A DNA stretch of 64,000 nucleotides from Neoceratodus forsteri (Eukaryota; Chordata; Ceratodontiformes; Ceratodontidae). The stretch lies in contig CM028136.1 of assembly GCA_016271365.2 (NCBI GenBank), forward strand, positions 472,438,001-472,502,000, given 5' to 3'. Position 1 is the first letter of the stretch. Each line of letters begins with the position of its first letter. The position numbers and the translations under genes were made by a program. Positions 47,014 through 58,876 of the stretch are shown in pieces. Below the pieces are notes generated by a model. It was not told the origin of the DNA and made no database searches. It saw only the letters and a program-made list of their open reading frames with translations.

Positions 47014-48364
47014 GGGCACTATGCACCAAGCAGGCGGGAGTATGTGGAAAAGTTGTATACCCCGCCTGTGGCACTTCATGAATGCGGACAGGTGCACCCA
47101 CACCAGCAGTCATGAACACTGGCCACCTGTCTGCAGCTCCTCCCTCGGTGCACAGGACTCCTCAGGGTGGCCTGGGACAGAGTCGTGGACCCTGGCAGGC
47201 ATCCAAAGGGATGCCCATCCTGGGTCCAACAGTGGATCCCTCACACTGTGATATGCAGCTCAAGGGTTGTGCATGCCTACTGCAGGCACTCAGATGCACA
47301 CGGCATGGCCCCTATGGCCAATTGGCTCACCAGCTCAGCCTCGGCAAATGGCACCCTTCCAGTGCACTACAGAACCCTGGCATCAGGACCCCCCTCCGGC
47401 CCACACACCCACAATGGCAGATGAGCCCCACCCACAATGTGGTTGTACCCCCATACCCCCAAGCCCCTGAAGGTGGGCATATGCCACAGACCTCCCCCAC
47501 AGCAACATCCCAGTGCTGCAGCCACTTTGCAGTGTCGGCACTCACCTGTCCCACTGCCCCTACCTTCTCCAGCCACCTAATGGGCAGCAGCAGCACAGAG
47601 AGCACTGTTCAGGTCCCCCCAGCATCTGGTGATTGGAGTCCCTGGGAGTGCACAGAGGGTTATGGCAGGATCTTTATTTTATTTATTTTTATTTTGTTGA
47701 CTGGGTAAGTGCACTAGACAAATCCTGCCTATTTTCAGGCACGACCGGGGAGAGGAACAGATGAATGCCAACTGACCTTGAACCAGATTAAGCTGTTGGT
47801 GGTATTTTTTTAGTGAATGAGGGAAATTTGGCCAGGACACCGGGGAAATTCCCCTACTCTTTCGATAAGTGCCATGGGATCTTTAACATCCACCTGAACT
47901 ACCACCAATCCAGGCAGATGGGACCTCGGTTTAACGTCTCATCTGAAAGACGGCACCTCAGAAATGCAGCACCCCTCTCATGCTGCATTACAGTGTCAGT
48001 ACTGAGATATTAACCCAAGTGCCAGATGTGGGAACTGAACCCACAGCCCTCTGATCTCCCGGCCTCAGAAGTGAGTGTGCTACCTACTGAGCCACTGACA
48101 CTGCTTTATCTACCCTGGCATACCCTGTGCCACCCTCTGCACCTATGTGGCCAACACTATGCAATTTAGTGAATACTGCGTAGTGCTGGCACACCCGTAG
48201 AATGACCCCAGCATGGTGCAGTCCGCATACATGGGGGATCGGGTGCAGTGGATCTGCATGTACCTATTTGTGCATTCTGCATGGGGGGGCACACTGGGTG
48301 CAAGGTGGCTTTGCGCGCATGTTATGCGGCGCATAGTCCCTCCGCACCTTCATGAATAGCGCCC
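47014..48364. mobile_element. Harbinger-like non-autonomous DNA element containing a SINE
   Basis: Ends: GGGCACTATGCACCAAG at 47014 and, on the minus strand, GGGCGCTATTCATGAAG from 48364. The flanks are AAT on the left and AAA on the right. The uninterrupted copy of the target in the opposite arm reads CATAAATTGC, so the insertion made a 3 bp duplication (AAW), as PIF/Harbinger elements do. The G/C-rich interior at 47040-47670 has long but proline-rich, domain-free frames. A SINE S1 lies at 47673-48101. Confidence 0.6.
47673..48101 (-). mobile_element. tRNA-derived SINE S1, copy c
   Basis: Full-length copy on the minus strand. Head with TGGCTCAGTAGGTAGCAC and GGTTCAGTTCCC; body with AAAGATCCCATGGCACTTAT and CCCCGGTGTCCTGGCCAAAT; tail with TGCACTTACCCAGTCAAC and an AAATAAATAAAATAAAG end. 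Confidence 0.9.
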
Positions 48365-48750
48365 AAATTGCATAAGGTGCATTACTCCACCAAAAGTACA
48401 TAGCAAGGATACAAATACCCAATTTTTAATCCAGCCATGCTGCCCCTTACTGCCCCAGTGCTTTGTTCATCCTGAACTTCATCAGGGGGCGACCTTGCTA
48501 TGAATGCACCTTATGCAATTTATGCTTGAATCTGAGATTTATGCATAGCATAACACGAAGGAGCAGAGCTCCATATATTTCACATCTGAAGGAAGATATT
48601 AGAGCTTACAAGTGTTGGAAAAGCTTTATTACATTAAGCTCACTGTATTGCTACTGAAATAAAATGTTTACATAACTTGAGATAAGCGACCTATTATTGT
48701 GATTTTTATATGCCAAATATCCTAGCTAGTGCAGAAAATAAATGTTGGAA

Positions 48751-49380
48751 TATAACCAAAGATGCAAGCAGTGACTGCTGTAAGAATTACTGTCACCCAT
48801 ATTTTGTGTCCCTGAAAGACTCGGGGGGTGTTAGGGAGTTGAGAACCAGAGAGCAAGGTATGATTGATCTGTTCAGTTGCAGCTGCAGCATTGTTGTTGC
48901 TTGCAACAAAGGAAATGGCAAAACATGAAAAAAAGATTGAAAGTTAAGTTTAAAACTTACATCTCAAAATTTGGAACATGCAGTTTCAAATGTTACTTCC
49001 GGGATGCCTGTTACAAGATGATTAGCTGGTGCTACACAGATCAGTGCAAATTGTAAACATAGAGACTGGTGGCTCTGCCAAAATGGGATTCAGACAAAGG
49101 GGATACCAGGAGATCTGCAGCACAACATACAAAGGTGCTCTCGGTTTCGCGAGTACAGTCAGTCAATTAGGAGCTACAGGGTATAAAACATTAAAAAAAA
49201 AAATTAACATGCATGGTTAACAGTTCCATGAAAATGGAGCACTTGGGGAGATTTTTGGAGCCCAGGAGCTGCTACCATGAACAGCTGTTTGCATCTGAAT
49301 TTTTCTGTCTAGGACAAAAAAGGTGGAAGGCATAAAAGGGTGAAGACATGTGAAATAAACTTTGTAACTTAAATCTCCAG
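48751..49380. other. Interval without recognised features
   Basis: No gene or known repeat recognised. A poly-A run lies at 49192-49204. Confidence 0.35.
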
Positions 49381-49384
49381 ACCT

Positions 49385-50610
49385 ATTTATTTATGTCTCA
49401 GAATTTGACATACCTTTGGTCTGAGACTCATTTACAAAGGTTTCACATCCAAAAGAAATCATAAAAATTAGCTAAATACAACAATGTAACAAAACATGAC
49501 ATGGATATAACAAAAAAAAAAAACAGACAGAGCAGTCCTTATATCAGACCTTGTCAAAGTTTGCAAATAAGAACATAAAATAGATACCAGGGTAAAAGCT
49601 AAGATAAAATTCAATAATGTATCAGTATCTGATAATAGTCAATCAAGAATATCTTTGTCAAAGTCAGTATATTAACATGGGTCAGCCAAGACAAATAAAA
49701 AGGAGCAGTGAAAAAGGGGAAGAGGGAGTAGGCGGAATAGGTGGAAATCAGGGTTCAGGAGCTAGACTAAGGTGAAGTAGAGAGGAAGCATGTCAAAAGT
49801 GAGGTACCTTTGGGGGTGCAGGGAGAGGAGGGAAGGGGTGGGGAGAGTGGCAGCTATTTAGCCAGGAAATGAGGGGATACATAAGGGTGAAGTAGCTTAA
49901 GTTGGGCACTTGCAGCAGTTGAGAGAAAGAAGGTACTGTCTAAGGTTGCATTCATACTGCCCTAACTTGGAGGCAGTTTGTATATCAAGAGAGAGAGATC
50001 AGATAGCCAGGTTGGAGCTGTGTAGAGAAAGGCCCACTACACTTGATTAGTCCGACAGAATGGGGCCTGATAGATAACTCTAGTTGCACTTCTCATCTCT
50101 CAAGGATTGGTTACTGGGGTAAGGAGGTGTTGAGTTGTATTACGGGTTAGACCCAAACAGATCTTCTTACCTAGTAGGCAGATCTGGTACATGATTCTGC
50201 CACTAAGACTCAGCCAGCAGGTTTGAGAATATAGATTGCTGGTGTGGGTGCACCTGTGAGACCCAGAAACTAATCGGCAGGCCTTACTGAGGGCAACCTT
50301 AATACATTTAAGTGAAGTGTCACTAGCTGCTCCAAAAATGACTAGCCCGTAGACTACAAGAGAAAGGACAGAGCTGTTGACAGCAAGACAGAGTGCACCA
50401 GGGATAAGGCTGTGATGGTGTCTGTAGAGAAGCCCTATGTGAGTATTAACAGCTTTACAAATTATGTTTATACGGTCATTAAAGGATAAGGTGCTATCAA
50501 GTATAATGCCTTGGTACCTGAAGTTGTGTACTTGCTCCAGAGGATCACGACAGTTGTTAAGGATGGTGAGTTGAGCTGACTTTTACTTGTTGTGAGAATT
50601 TGCAAATAAC
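49385..50610 (-). pseudogene. Rex1-like LINE 3' fragment (copy E)
   Basis: The minus strand from 50610 reads without a start codon: MLFANSHNK, a stop, KSAQLTILNNC, FRYQGIILDSTLSFNDRINI, THIGLLYRHHHSLIPG, VVYGLVIFGAASDTSLK and KACRLVSGSHRC, with one clear block of about 150 codons to about 50115. This matches the post-YADD region of Rex1-type RT (FKYLGVWLDSKL, LDYxDVVY). The C-terminus decays after 50110. The 3' tail near 49385-49440 (TGTAAATGAGTCTCAGACC, minus, then ATAAATAAATA) resembles the shared SINE/Rex1 tail. The 5' part is missing, and the edge abuts the SINE at 50610. Confidence 0.65.
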
Positions 50611-50611
50611 A

Positions 50612-50806
50612 TTTTATTTTTATTTATTTATTTAGTTTTTGATGACTGGGTAAGTGCACTAGACAAATCCTGCCTATTTTCAGGCACGACCCGGGGGAGG
50701 GGGATACAGATGAATGCCAACTGACCTTGAACCAGATTAAGCTGTTGGTGGTATTTTTAGTGAATGAGGGAAATTTGGCCAGGACACCAGGGAAATTCCC
50801 CTACTC
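50612..50806 (-). mobile_element. SINE S1, copy d, truncated
   Basis: The tail and body match the other S1 copies from the A-rich end (AAATAAATAAATAAAAATAA, minus) through TGGCCAAATTTCC and GGGGAATTTCC. They stop at 50806, where the others continue into the tRNA head. The Tx1-like LINE starts within about 35 bp. Confidence 0.85.
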
Positions 50807-50841
50807 TGTAGGCAGGTGGCACTGTCCGTCTGTCTGCAGGG

Positions 50842-52930
50842 ATGGAGGATCCCAGTTTGCTTTTGGACATGGAGGGAGAAGGACATGCTGCGGGATGTGT
50901 GGAGCCTGGTCTGAGGGAGACTGAGAATCTCTCTTCTACGCCTATACAGAGTATGGATTGGGGCCTTGTTATACCGACTTCGGCACATACTGCAGAGGAG
51001 AAAATCACTGAGGATGAAGCACTGCTATGAGCAGAATTACTTAAGAAAAAGCAACAGTTGTTGCTGATGTTGTCAGCGGTGGAACAGGAATTCCTAAAAG
51101 AAAAGACACAGACAAAGAATGAAAAACAGAAACGATCGATGGCTAGCCCCCAACAGGACGTAAGTAATCGTTTGCCTGGGGGTTGGAACCTACACCTCCC
51201 TTAGTCTTTGTTACTGTTTCCAATCCTTTGCCTGAGGGGACTGCACCCCAGGATATGTTTTTTGAGGGCACTCCATCGGATTGGATGTCAGGAAAGGCGC
51301 TTGATCAGGCAGGCTGGGTGTTTGTTAATGATCTCTGGTTACCTGACCCTGCTATCCCTATCCCTGGTTCCCCGACTACTAGCAATGATACATTTTTGAT
51401 ACCTGTGGTGGAGTCTACTATTGGGGATGCTGATAGTGCTGACAGAATTCTTCCTTTGAAGCAAGGTTTACAGCCGGATGGTATTTTGGTTGCTGCGCCA
51501 CACGCCGAGCCTTGCGATCATCCGGGTAACGATGTAGTGTGTGAGGAGTCTCTGGGCAGTGCTTCTGCTTTGGGAACCATTTCAGATGGGGATGGCATCA
51601 CGCTGAGAGAACAGAGCGATGGGACACCTCATTCTGAAATGTCTTTGGGGAGCAGACGTCCTACGACTTATGCAGGACTATTTCAGTCACCTATTACAGC
51701 TGCTAAAAGGAGATTTTTGGTGCGCCTTCAGTATAAAGGTTTAGCCCCAATAACGCCTGACAGATTATGGGTTGATAAAATGCTATTAACGGATTCTATG
51801 GGTTTTACACCCGCTGAGGTGTATGCGTTTATCCATGCCCCGGGCGATCATATGTATGATGTCAGCTTTTGTACTATGGCTTCTCTTGACAGGTTCTGGA
51901 GGTTATATTATGAGATAAAAGATACAGAGGGCTGGAAGGATTTCTTAGCTATACCCATTACCAAGTCAACCATTAAAACAGTTACTGTATATTATTAGTC
52001 AGGAATGAGGAGGTGGATATTAAGGATATTATATTCTGGCTGGAAAAACGATGTACTACATTTGACCATCCTTGTCTCACAATGGATGATAATGGTTTTT
52101 GGACTGGGGTGGACTTTTCGGGTTCAGCTGAACCAATCTGAATATGGTATTCAATATCTTCCAAGCTCCTTCTTTCTGGGTCGAGATAGAGGAATTCTTT
52201 TCTATGCTGGTCAGCCAAAGAGTTGTTATTGGTGTGGTTCATTATCACACCTAAATACGGATTGTGATAATGTAAGGTGTTTTCAGTGTGGTGCACTGGG
52301 ACATACAGCAATGCAGGGTTCAGCCTCCCCCTTGTGCAATCTTTGTGGGGATGACGAACATGCTTTCCAGGATTGCCTTTGGGCTGCTTGCAACTCAGAG
52401 GAGGCCTCTGATCATGATGTTTTGCTTTCCCGGGCTAGGCATTCTTTTGCTAGGAATGAGGAAGCTGGTGTTGATTTCTTGATGCCTGCTAGAAGACGAG
52501 GTAGAGGACGGGGTGGAGGTGGAAGCCTGAGGGGTATACTGAGGCCTGTTCCTCCATTCTCTCAACCTACTGGTGTTACTACTTTCCCCACCTCAGCAGT
52601 GGTGGAAGGTCGGTGGGTTCCTGAGGTTTCCCAACCTCTGCCAGAGACTTTTCTCCCCCCCACCGGTTATGCTGTATTGACTACCGAACACCAGAAACAG
52701 ATTCGTGGAGTTAAACCTAATGATGATTTGGTTTTAGTTTCATGTTCTGTTAAAGATACTGCTAAGAACACTAAGTTATGCCCATTTCCAGACCTGGAGG
52801 AACCTAATTCGACCTCTGATGACATTATATACGGATACTTTGGTACCGTTTTGAATCAGGGGCCAGTGTCTCTATTACACCTTTCGAACCATTTTTCCTG
52901 TGTTCTCCTCCTGGGGTGACAGAGTTGAGG
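50842..52930 (+). pseudogene. Tx1-like ORF1, gag-like with CCHC zinc knuckles
   Basis: RNA-binding ORF1 product of the LINE; it coats element RNA (family role). The first ATG is at 50842 (MEDPSLLLDMEG), with a stop at 51028 and a Lys/Gln-rich helix. A frame change near 51170 leads to the long 51183-51998 frame, ending in an RRM-like region (RRFLVRLQYKGL, FTPAEVYAFI). After another frame change come YLPSSFFLGRDRGILFYAGQ and knuckles: CYWCGSLSHLNTDC, CFQCGALGHTAMQG (terminal Cys lost) and CNLCGDDEHAFQDC. An Arg/Gly-rich stretch (RRRGRGRGGGG) follows. The C-terminus continues beyond the L1 at 59091 to a basic tail ending before 59221. Confidence 0.78.
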
Positions 52931-52947
52931 AAGAACAACCAATGGAT
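52931..52947 (+). repeat. Target-site duplication of L1, left copy
   Basis: AAGAACAACCAATGGAT, identical to 59074-59090. Confidence 0.95.
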
Positions 52948-53109
52948 GAGGACCACGTGATGCAAGCTACCGGATAGTCACTCCTCTGTATAGCTCCAGC
53001 CTCCCGTCTCTTTAAAAGTGTTATCTGGTGTATTTATTCTGCCTTAAACCCTACTAGCTCGAGTTATTCTGCTTTCCTATTACTCGGTGCTCTTGCTGGG
53101 TGACTTTGA

Positions 53110-53916
53110 GTGAGAATGGAGGTGTACATGAAGAAACAACAGCAAAAACACACCCTGCCAGTTACCCCGGAGAAGGCTCTGAAGAAATCCCAGGCCTCGA
53201 GTGGAGCTGAGAAAGCAGAGGTTTTGAACCAAGGTGCAGATCAGGAGCCACTCACATTATGTAGATTCCTAGAAGAGTTCAAACCATTTCGGGAAGAGAT
53301 TAAAGAAATGGCATCAGAAATCAAATCACTTACGAGAAAGCTGGAAGAGGTTACACTCTCTACCACAGATAATATGGCCAGGATCTCCTCTCTAGAGAAG
53401 TAAGTTGAAATGTTCGATCCTGGGATGGCAGCTATGTGCCAGAGAATGGCACGGTTTGAAGATAAATTCGAAGACCTCGAAGGTCGTAGTCGGAGAAATA
53501 ATATGGTGATCCTTGGGCTACCGGAGGAAGAAGAGGGTCAGAATACTACTGTTTTTGCCCAGAAGTTGGCGGAGAAGATTGCTGGCCACTCTCCCTTTGG
53601 GGCCAAATACATAATCGAGAGAACCCACAGATCTCTAAGGCCGAAGCCCCCTCCTGGAGCAACGCCCTGTCCTATAATATGCTGATTTTTACATTTTTTG
53701 GAGTGGCAACACTTTTTGTATAAAGTAAGAGAACTCCAGGAAGTCCGATGGGAGCAAGCCAAGCTCAGGATAGTGCAAGATATACCAGGTTCGGTCCGCC
53801 TGAAACGCTCTGCATTTCACCCAGTAGTTTTAAAGATCATCGCTGCTGGTCTTAAATTTCGTATGGGATACCAGGCCAGGCTACAGGTACAGGTGGCCGG
53901 TTCCTGGGATACTTAA
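53110..53916 (+). pseudogene. L1 ORF1 (coiled coil, RRM, C-terminal domain)
   Basis: Trimeric RNA-binding chaperone of the L1 particle (family role). Basic N-terminus, then a coiled coil from about 53270 (LEEFKPFREEIKEMASEIKS), with a stop at 53401-53403 and the heptads continuing at 53410. RRM start: KFEDLEGRSRRNNMVILGLP at about 53465-53525, the canonical L1 ORF1 motif. The C-terminal domain lies at 53590-53916 with IIERTHRS, a frame change near 53685, then QAKLRIVQDIPGSVRLKRSA and KIIAAGLKFRMGYQARLQV. The ATG at 53116 is the probable start. Inactive because of one stop and one frameshift. Confidence 0.88.
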
Positions 53917-55091
53917 GAGGATCCCGAGGTGGTGCTTGCTGGTTTAAAGATCTTTTTAGGGATACATGAGAGGCCATTGGAGTACCTGACAAGAAGAGCT
54001 CCAGTGCGAAAAGTGTGGGCCGCTACTTGAAGGAATCTCTGGGGATGAGCACTGTTAAATGAAGTTGGACTCTTACCTAAGCCCGATTAGAGGGCAGAAG
54101 GGACTCCATCTCTTTTAGAGTAATCCAAATGTGAATGGATGTATATGTTTGTTTTGTCTGGGACTAGTGTTTTATTTAATCAAGGCGTTTAATTATTAGG
54201 TTTCCGTTTTTGGGGAGAGTAATTCCAGCATCAGCTCTACCTAATTCCACCCCCCCCAGCAGGCGTGTGACAAGGCTGGGCTTGGTAAAGGCCTACGGTT
54301 ATACCTCGCAGGGTATTAACACCTATAACTTGGGGGGATTTTAATGTATGTGCATTGATGTCCTTCTCTTACAAAGCACTGGCGTGCATTTCTGCGCTGG
54401 TAACACTGGGGGGAGTTTGTGTTTTCTACAAAAAGGGCTAGCGGTCTTAAGGATCTAAGATGGGGGGTTCTGGTGCAAAGGCATCATAATTAAAAGAGGA
54501 GTGGCAGGACCTGTCTCTATGGGGCAAATGAGTCCTATGGAGAGAGCGGCCCGCATGGTAGATCGACTACATCACTTTGGCCTGGTCTCACGATCACCCG
54601 CCATGTGGTGCCTCCTTTTAACAAGCAAGGCACGAGAGTTAGGAAATTCCAGATGTTTCTAGCATTTATGCCTTGCTAACATAGGGTCACTCCCAATGAT
54701 TTTCAGGGGTGGATAGGCTGATGACATTATGGACCGTTACTGCAATATAGAATACTCTTCACCCCCCTTTTGTTATTAAATAGGGGGCTTATATAAACCT
54801 TACCAGGGTTTGGGGACAGATGGTCGGGGGCTGGGGGAGTAGGAAAGCGTGTGTTGCTGAATGTCATTAGCGACAATAGGGGTTAGGAGGGGCGGTTTAA
54901 GAATAATTTTCTGGATTTGTTAATGTTTTGTCCTGTTTGGGTGTTACTTGGGGGGGGGAGACAGTCTGGATAGAGATGGGAGGGTTGGGGGTTGGGAGAA
55001 TGGCACAGCAGTCTCAGAGGAACAGGGTTATCTGGTTTACAGTTCTAGTAATTGCATTAAGTTTTTTCTGGATTAATACTTGTCATTATAG
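53917..55091 (+). other. L1 inter-ORF spacer, about 1.1 kb
   Basis: Non-coding G/T-rich stretch between ORF1 and ORF2. It is much longer than the mammalian spacer. No nested repeat recognised in it. It might hold an internal promoter or IRES-like signal, but nothing specific is visible. Confidence 0.6.
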
Positions 55092-58000
55092 ATGGCTCAC
55101 AATATTAATCTTGTTTCGTTGAATGTGAAGGGGATTAGGAAAAAATCCAAACAATATCAGGTACTTAAGCACTTGAGTCTGCTGCGTGCCCAGATATCGT
55201 TTCTACAAGAATCTCACTTGGTAGATTCTGAAGCACTACAACTCAGGAGGCAACAGGTGGGACAGGTCTTCAATGCCTCAGGGGCGACCAACAGTTGCGG
55301 GGTCATGATATTGGTTAATAGAGATATTCCATTTATTCCTTCCCAGGTTTTCAAGGATGCTGAGGGCAGGTACGTCTTAGTTCAGGGTACTACTTGGGCC
55401 ATGCCGTTATTGCTCGGCAGCATTTAATGACCAAATGTGGATGATCCCACTTTTTTTATGAAGCTGATCACCACAGTTCTTCCCATACTCCCTATTCCCA
55501 TTATTCTAGGGGGGGACTTTAATTTAGTTTCTGACCTTAACATTGACAGGTTGGGCAATGGGTCGAGGGGACTGTCCCCTGGGCAAAGGGCCTTTAAGGA
55601 ATTGATGGACCAGTGCGGGCTGTGTGACATCTGGCGAGTCCTACATCCCAACGTCAGGAAATATACTTTCAGTTCACCAGTTCACGGCACGCAGTCTTGC
55701 ATTGACTATCTTTTTAGTCTCTCATGTGCTCTTGCCCGGGAGTACTGTCTGCCTCGATCCAGCCGGGTCCCATATCAGATCACTCTCTGGTGTTGTGTAA
55801 CCTGGCTTTCCTTAACATTCCCAAGAAAGAGACCAGATGGAAATTAAACGAACAATTATTAAAAGATGAAAAGTATCGTGGATTGGTGAAGGACCAGATA
55901 GATTTCTTTTTTTCTACTAACCCAATAGATAGTACAAAGCCGGACATTTTATGGGGAGCCTTTAAGGCCTATATATGGGGCATTCTCATTAGCTTAGCTA
56001 CAAAGAGGAAGAGGGTGCAGGAAGCGGAGTTACTGTCATTACTGTCTCAAATATGGGAATTAGAAACTATACAGCCAAATAAAATCTCTCAGGAGGAGAG
56101 ACAGAAATTATTAGTAATTAAGAATAGATATTTAGGATTGTTAAGGGAGAAAGCAGAGTTGGCTATTATCCGTACTAAAGCCAGTTTTACAGATCAGGGA
56201 GAAAAAGTGGGGCACTTACTGGCTCTACGCCTAAAGCAACAAGAGTCGGCAAGATTTATACCCCCAATTAGGGCACAGTCTGATAGGACCCTGAGGGTAT
56301 CCCCCTCAGAGATAGTGCAGGAATTTGCTATATTTTATGAGCAATTATACAGGGACATGGATAGTCCTCCGTCTATAGATGAGCTAGAGGAGTATCTCAG
56401 GGATGCTCATCTTCCTTCATTATCAAACTCCCAAAAGATGTTCATATCTTCCCCTTTATCGCAGGAAGAAATTGCCGCCGTTATAATGGATCTGCCTTCG
56501 GATAAAGTTCCGGGACCGGATGGGTTTTCCGCTCTATTTTATAAAGTTTTCAGAGAACAATTACTACCAGTGTTGTATCGTCTCTACCTCCACATTCTAT
56601 CTGGGGAGGTGGTAGATACACATTTGTTTGAAGCCCTGATAGTTCTATTACCCAAACCGAATAAGGACCCAGATATGGTTAAGAGCTATAGGCCAATATC
56701 TCTGTTGAATCAAGATGTCAAAATTCTTTCGAAGATATTGGCGAATAGACTAACTCTGGTCCTCCCTGACCTGATTGTTATGTCTCAGGTTGGGTTTATG
56801 AGGGGACGTTCATCCTCAGATCACTTGCATACCCTCTCGCATGTCTTCTCAGAGTCCAGGGATGCTACCTTTCCTGCGGGGCTGGTCTCCCTGGACACTG
56901 AGAAGGCATTTGATCGGGTAAATTGGAATTTTTTATTTCAAGCTCTTAAGGCATTTGGATTCCCTTCCATGTTTATAGATTGTATCAGGGCAATATATCG
57001 GTCTCCCTCTGCAAGGATCTCAGGGAATGGGGCCTTTTCCAAATCCTTCACATTGCAGTCAGGTACAAGACAGGGATGCCCCCTTTCTCCATTACTTTTC
57101 AGTCTTTATTTGGAACCCCATATTCAATATATTCTCAACAATATGGGAATACAAGGTATTCCCATCAGGAATAAGGTAATGAAAATAGTAGTGTATGCTG
57201 ACAATCTCCTCTTACATTTGGCCAACCCAGTAACATCTATTCCTAACATGCTAAGGGAGGTCACTAAATTTAGTCATTTTTCGAATTATAAGCTAAATCC
57301 CAATAAGACAGCCTTTTTTCCTCTTAATCATAAGGTTTTCAAGACAGATATTATCTCTCTGGGATTATGCTGGTCACCCCGGGTTATTAAATATCTAGGC
57401 ATAAAGTTAACATGTAACACCTCCCTATGGTTTAAAGAAAATCTAGAGCCTCTTTCTCAGGCGATTACACAAGACCTAGAGAGATGGGACAAGCTTCCGA
57501 TATCTCTATGGGGTCGCATTAATATAATTAAGATGAATGTATTCCCCCATTTATTTTATCCCCTGTCGCATCTTAACTCATTTGTCCCTTTATCCTGGTT
57601 TCAGAAAATGCATAAACTCTTTACCAAGTTCATTTGGTCTAATAAGACCTCCAGGTTGGCATACCATAAGTTAGCTGCCCCCAAAAACAAGGGTGGACTG
57701 CAGATTCCTTATTTGGCAATTTATTACTGGGCTAGTCATCTGGCTAAGTACCTGAGATGGGTAACGCTGGGCCAGAAACCTTGAGACCGGCTTGGCTTAA
57801 CATCGAACTAGACTTTATCCAATCTATGAACAAGGACCCCTCGACCATGCTTTATCTTAAAGTTTCTCATTTGCAGAATGTTAATAAATGTCCCACTATC
57901 ATGACCTCAGTAAGAGTTCATTCGCAATTGTGCTCTTTCTTGAGATATAATCAAAGTAAAGACTTTGCTCAGTCTATCTGGAATTCCCCGGCCTTTACCA

Positions 58001-58876
58001 TAAACAAGCACATAATTTCCCATACATGGTTGCCTCAGTTGGAGATGGGATAGTCTCCTCCTTTTGGATGAGACTGGGACTTGGCTCCCATTTACTGAGT
58101 TTATCAATAAGTTTAATATTCCGGTTTCTCAGGTCTTTAGGGTGATTCAACTGAGGCACTTGTTAACTACGGTTTTTGGTACCGTTCCTCCCCACCCAGC
58201 AGCCTTTGCACTGGTATCTGAACTTTCCTGTCTTCTTGACTCCTCAGGTGTGATCTCTAAGATATATCAAGTGCTGTACCAATGGTGGTTCGGATGCAGT
58301 AATGGCCCTACTAGCTTTTGGATTTCATTTTTTCCCCAATATACTTTTAATTGGTCGGCTCTCTGGATGTATTGTCATAAATATGTGTCCCAAGACAGAT
58401 TACATCTTATGCAATTTCACATTTTACATAATTTGCATTATACTCCAGTCAAACTTGCGAAATGGGGCCTTCTCGACACAGACAGGTGCACTAGGTGTTC
58501 CCAGGAAGCAGGACCACTCTTTAATTTATTCTGGTCATGTCCCAGGATAGCTTCATTATGGGAGCTAATTAAAGCTAACCTGGATCCTTTATTGGGATTT
58601 CAGGATGATTTTACACCTGATATCTGCCTTCTGGGAGACTTGTCTTCCATCAAGGTCAGAATCCAGAGATTTAATATATCTATGGTGGCACTTTTGGTTA
58701 AAAAAATAATTCTTAAGCATTGGAAAGAAGGGACTTGTCCAACATACCAGGAGTGGACCCACGAGATCCTAGCAAATCTCACAGAGAAGGCTATTGCAAG
58801 CCTCCAGAACAGGTTACACAGAAATAAGAATATTTGGGATCCCCTTCACACTCTAATTATGTTGGCTAGGGAATAA
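55092..58876 (+). pseudogene. L1 ORF2 (endonuclease, reverse transcriptase, Cys-rich end)
   Basis: Nicks DNA and reverse transcribes L1 RNA at the target. Endonuclease: NLVSLNVKGIRKKSKQ with catalytic Asn, FLQESHL (Glu), GGDFNLVSD, CIDYLF and ISDHSLVLC (the last in a shifted frame). RT in a 686-codon frame (55724-57784): KVPGPDGFSALFYK, YRPISLLNQDVKILSKILAN, SLDTEKAFDRVNW and GTRQGCPLSPLLFSLYLEP. The active-site box reads YADN, not YADD (57194-57205). C-terminus at 58064-58876 with LMQFHILHNLHYTP and CTRCSQEAGPLFNLFWSCP, where the usual His is Asn. Breaks: stop at 55425, frameshift near 55780, and lesions at 57780-58060. Confidence 0.92.

Larger units (their letters stand above)
46775..48750. 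repeat. Palindrome interrupted by a Harbinger-like element
   Basis: The left arm 46775-47013 continues at 48365-48383. The right arm is 48503-48750. Shared in opposite senses: TTCAAGCATAA, GCATAGCATAACA, AGAGCTTACAAGTGTTGGAA and TGAAATAAAATGTTT. The inner ends AAATTGCATAAGGTGCATT and AATGCACCTTATGCAATTT pair perfectly. The left arm is split by 47014-48364. Confidence 0.85.

Noticed and set aside
47082..47708. 208-codon proline/threonine-rich open frame
   Set aside because: It lies inside a non-autonomous Harbinger-like element and runs into the tail of a SINE. G/C-rich composition explains its length.
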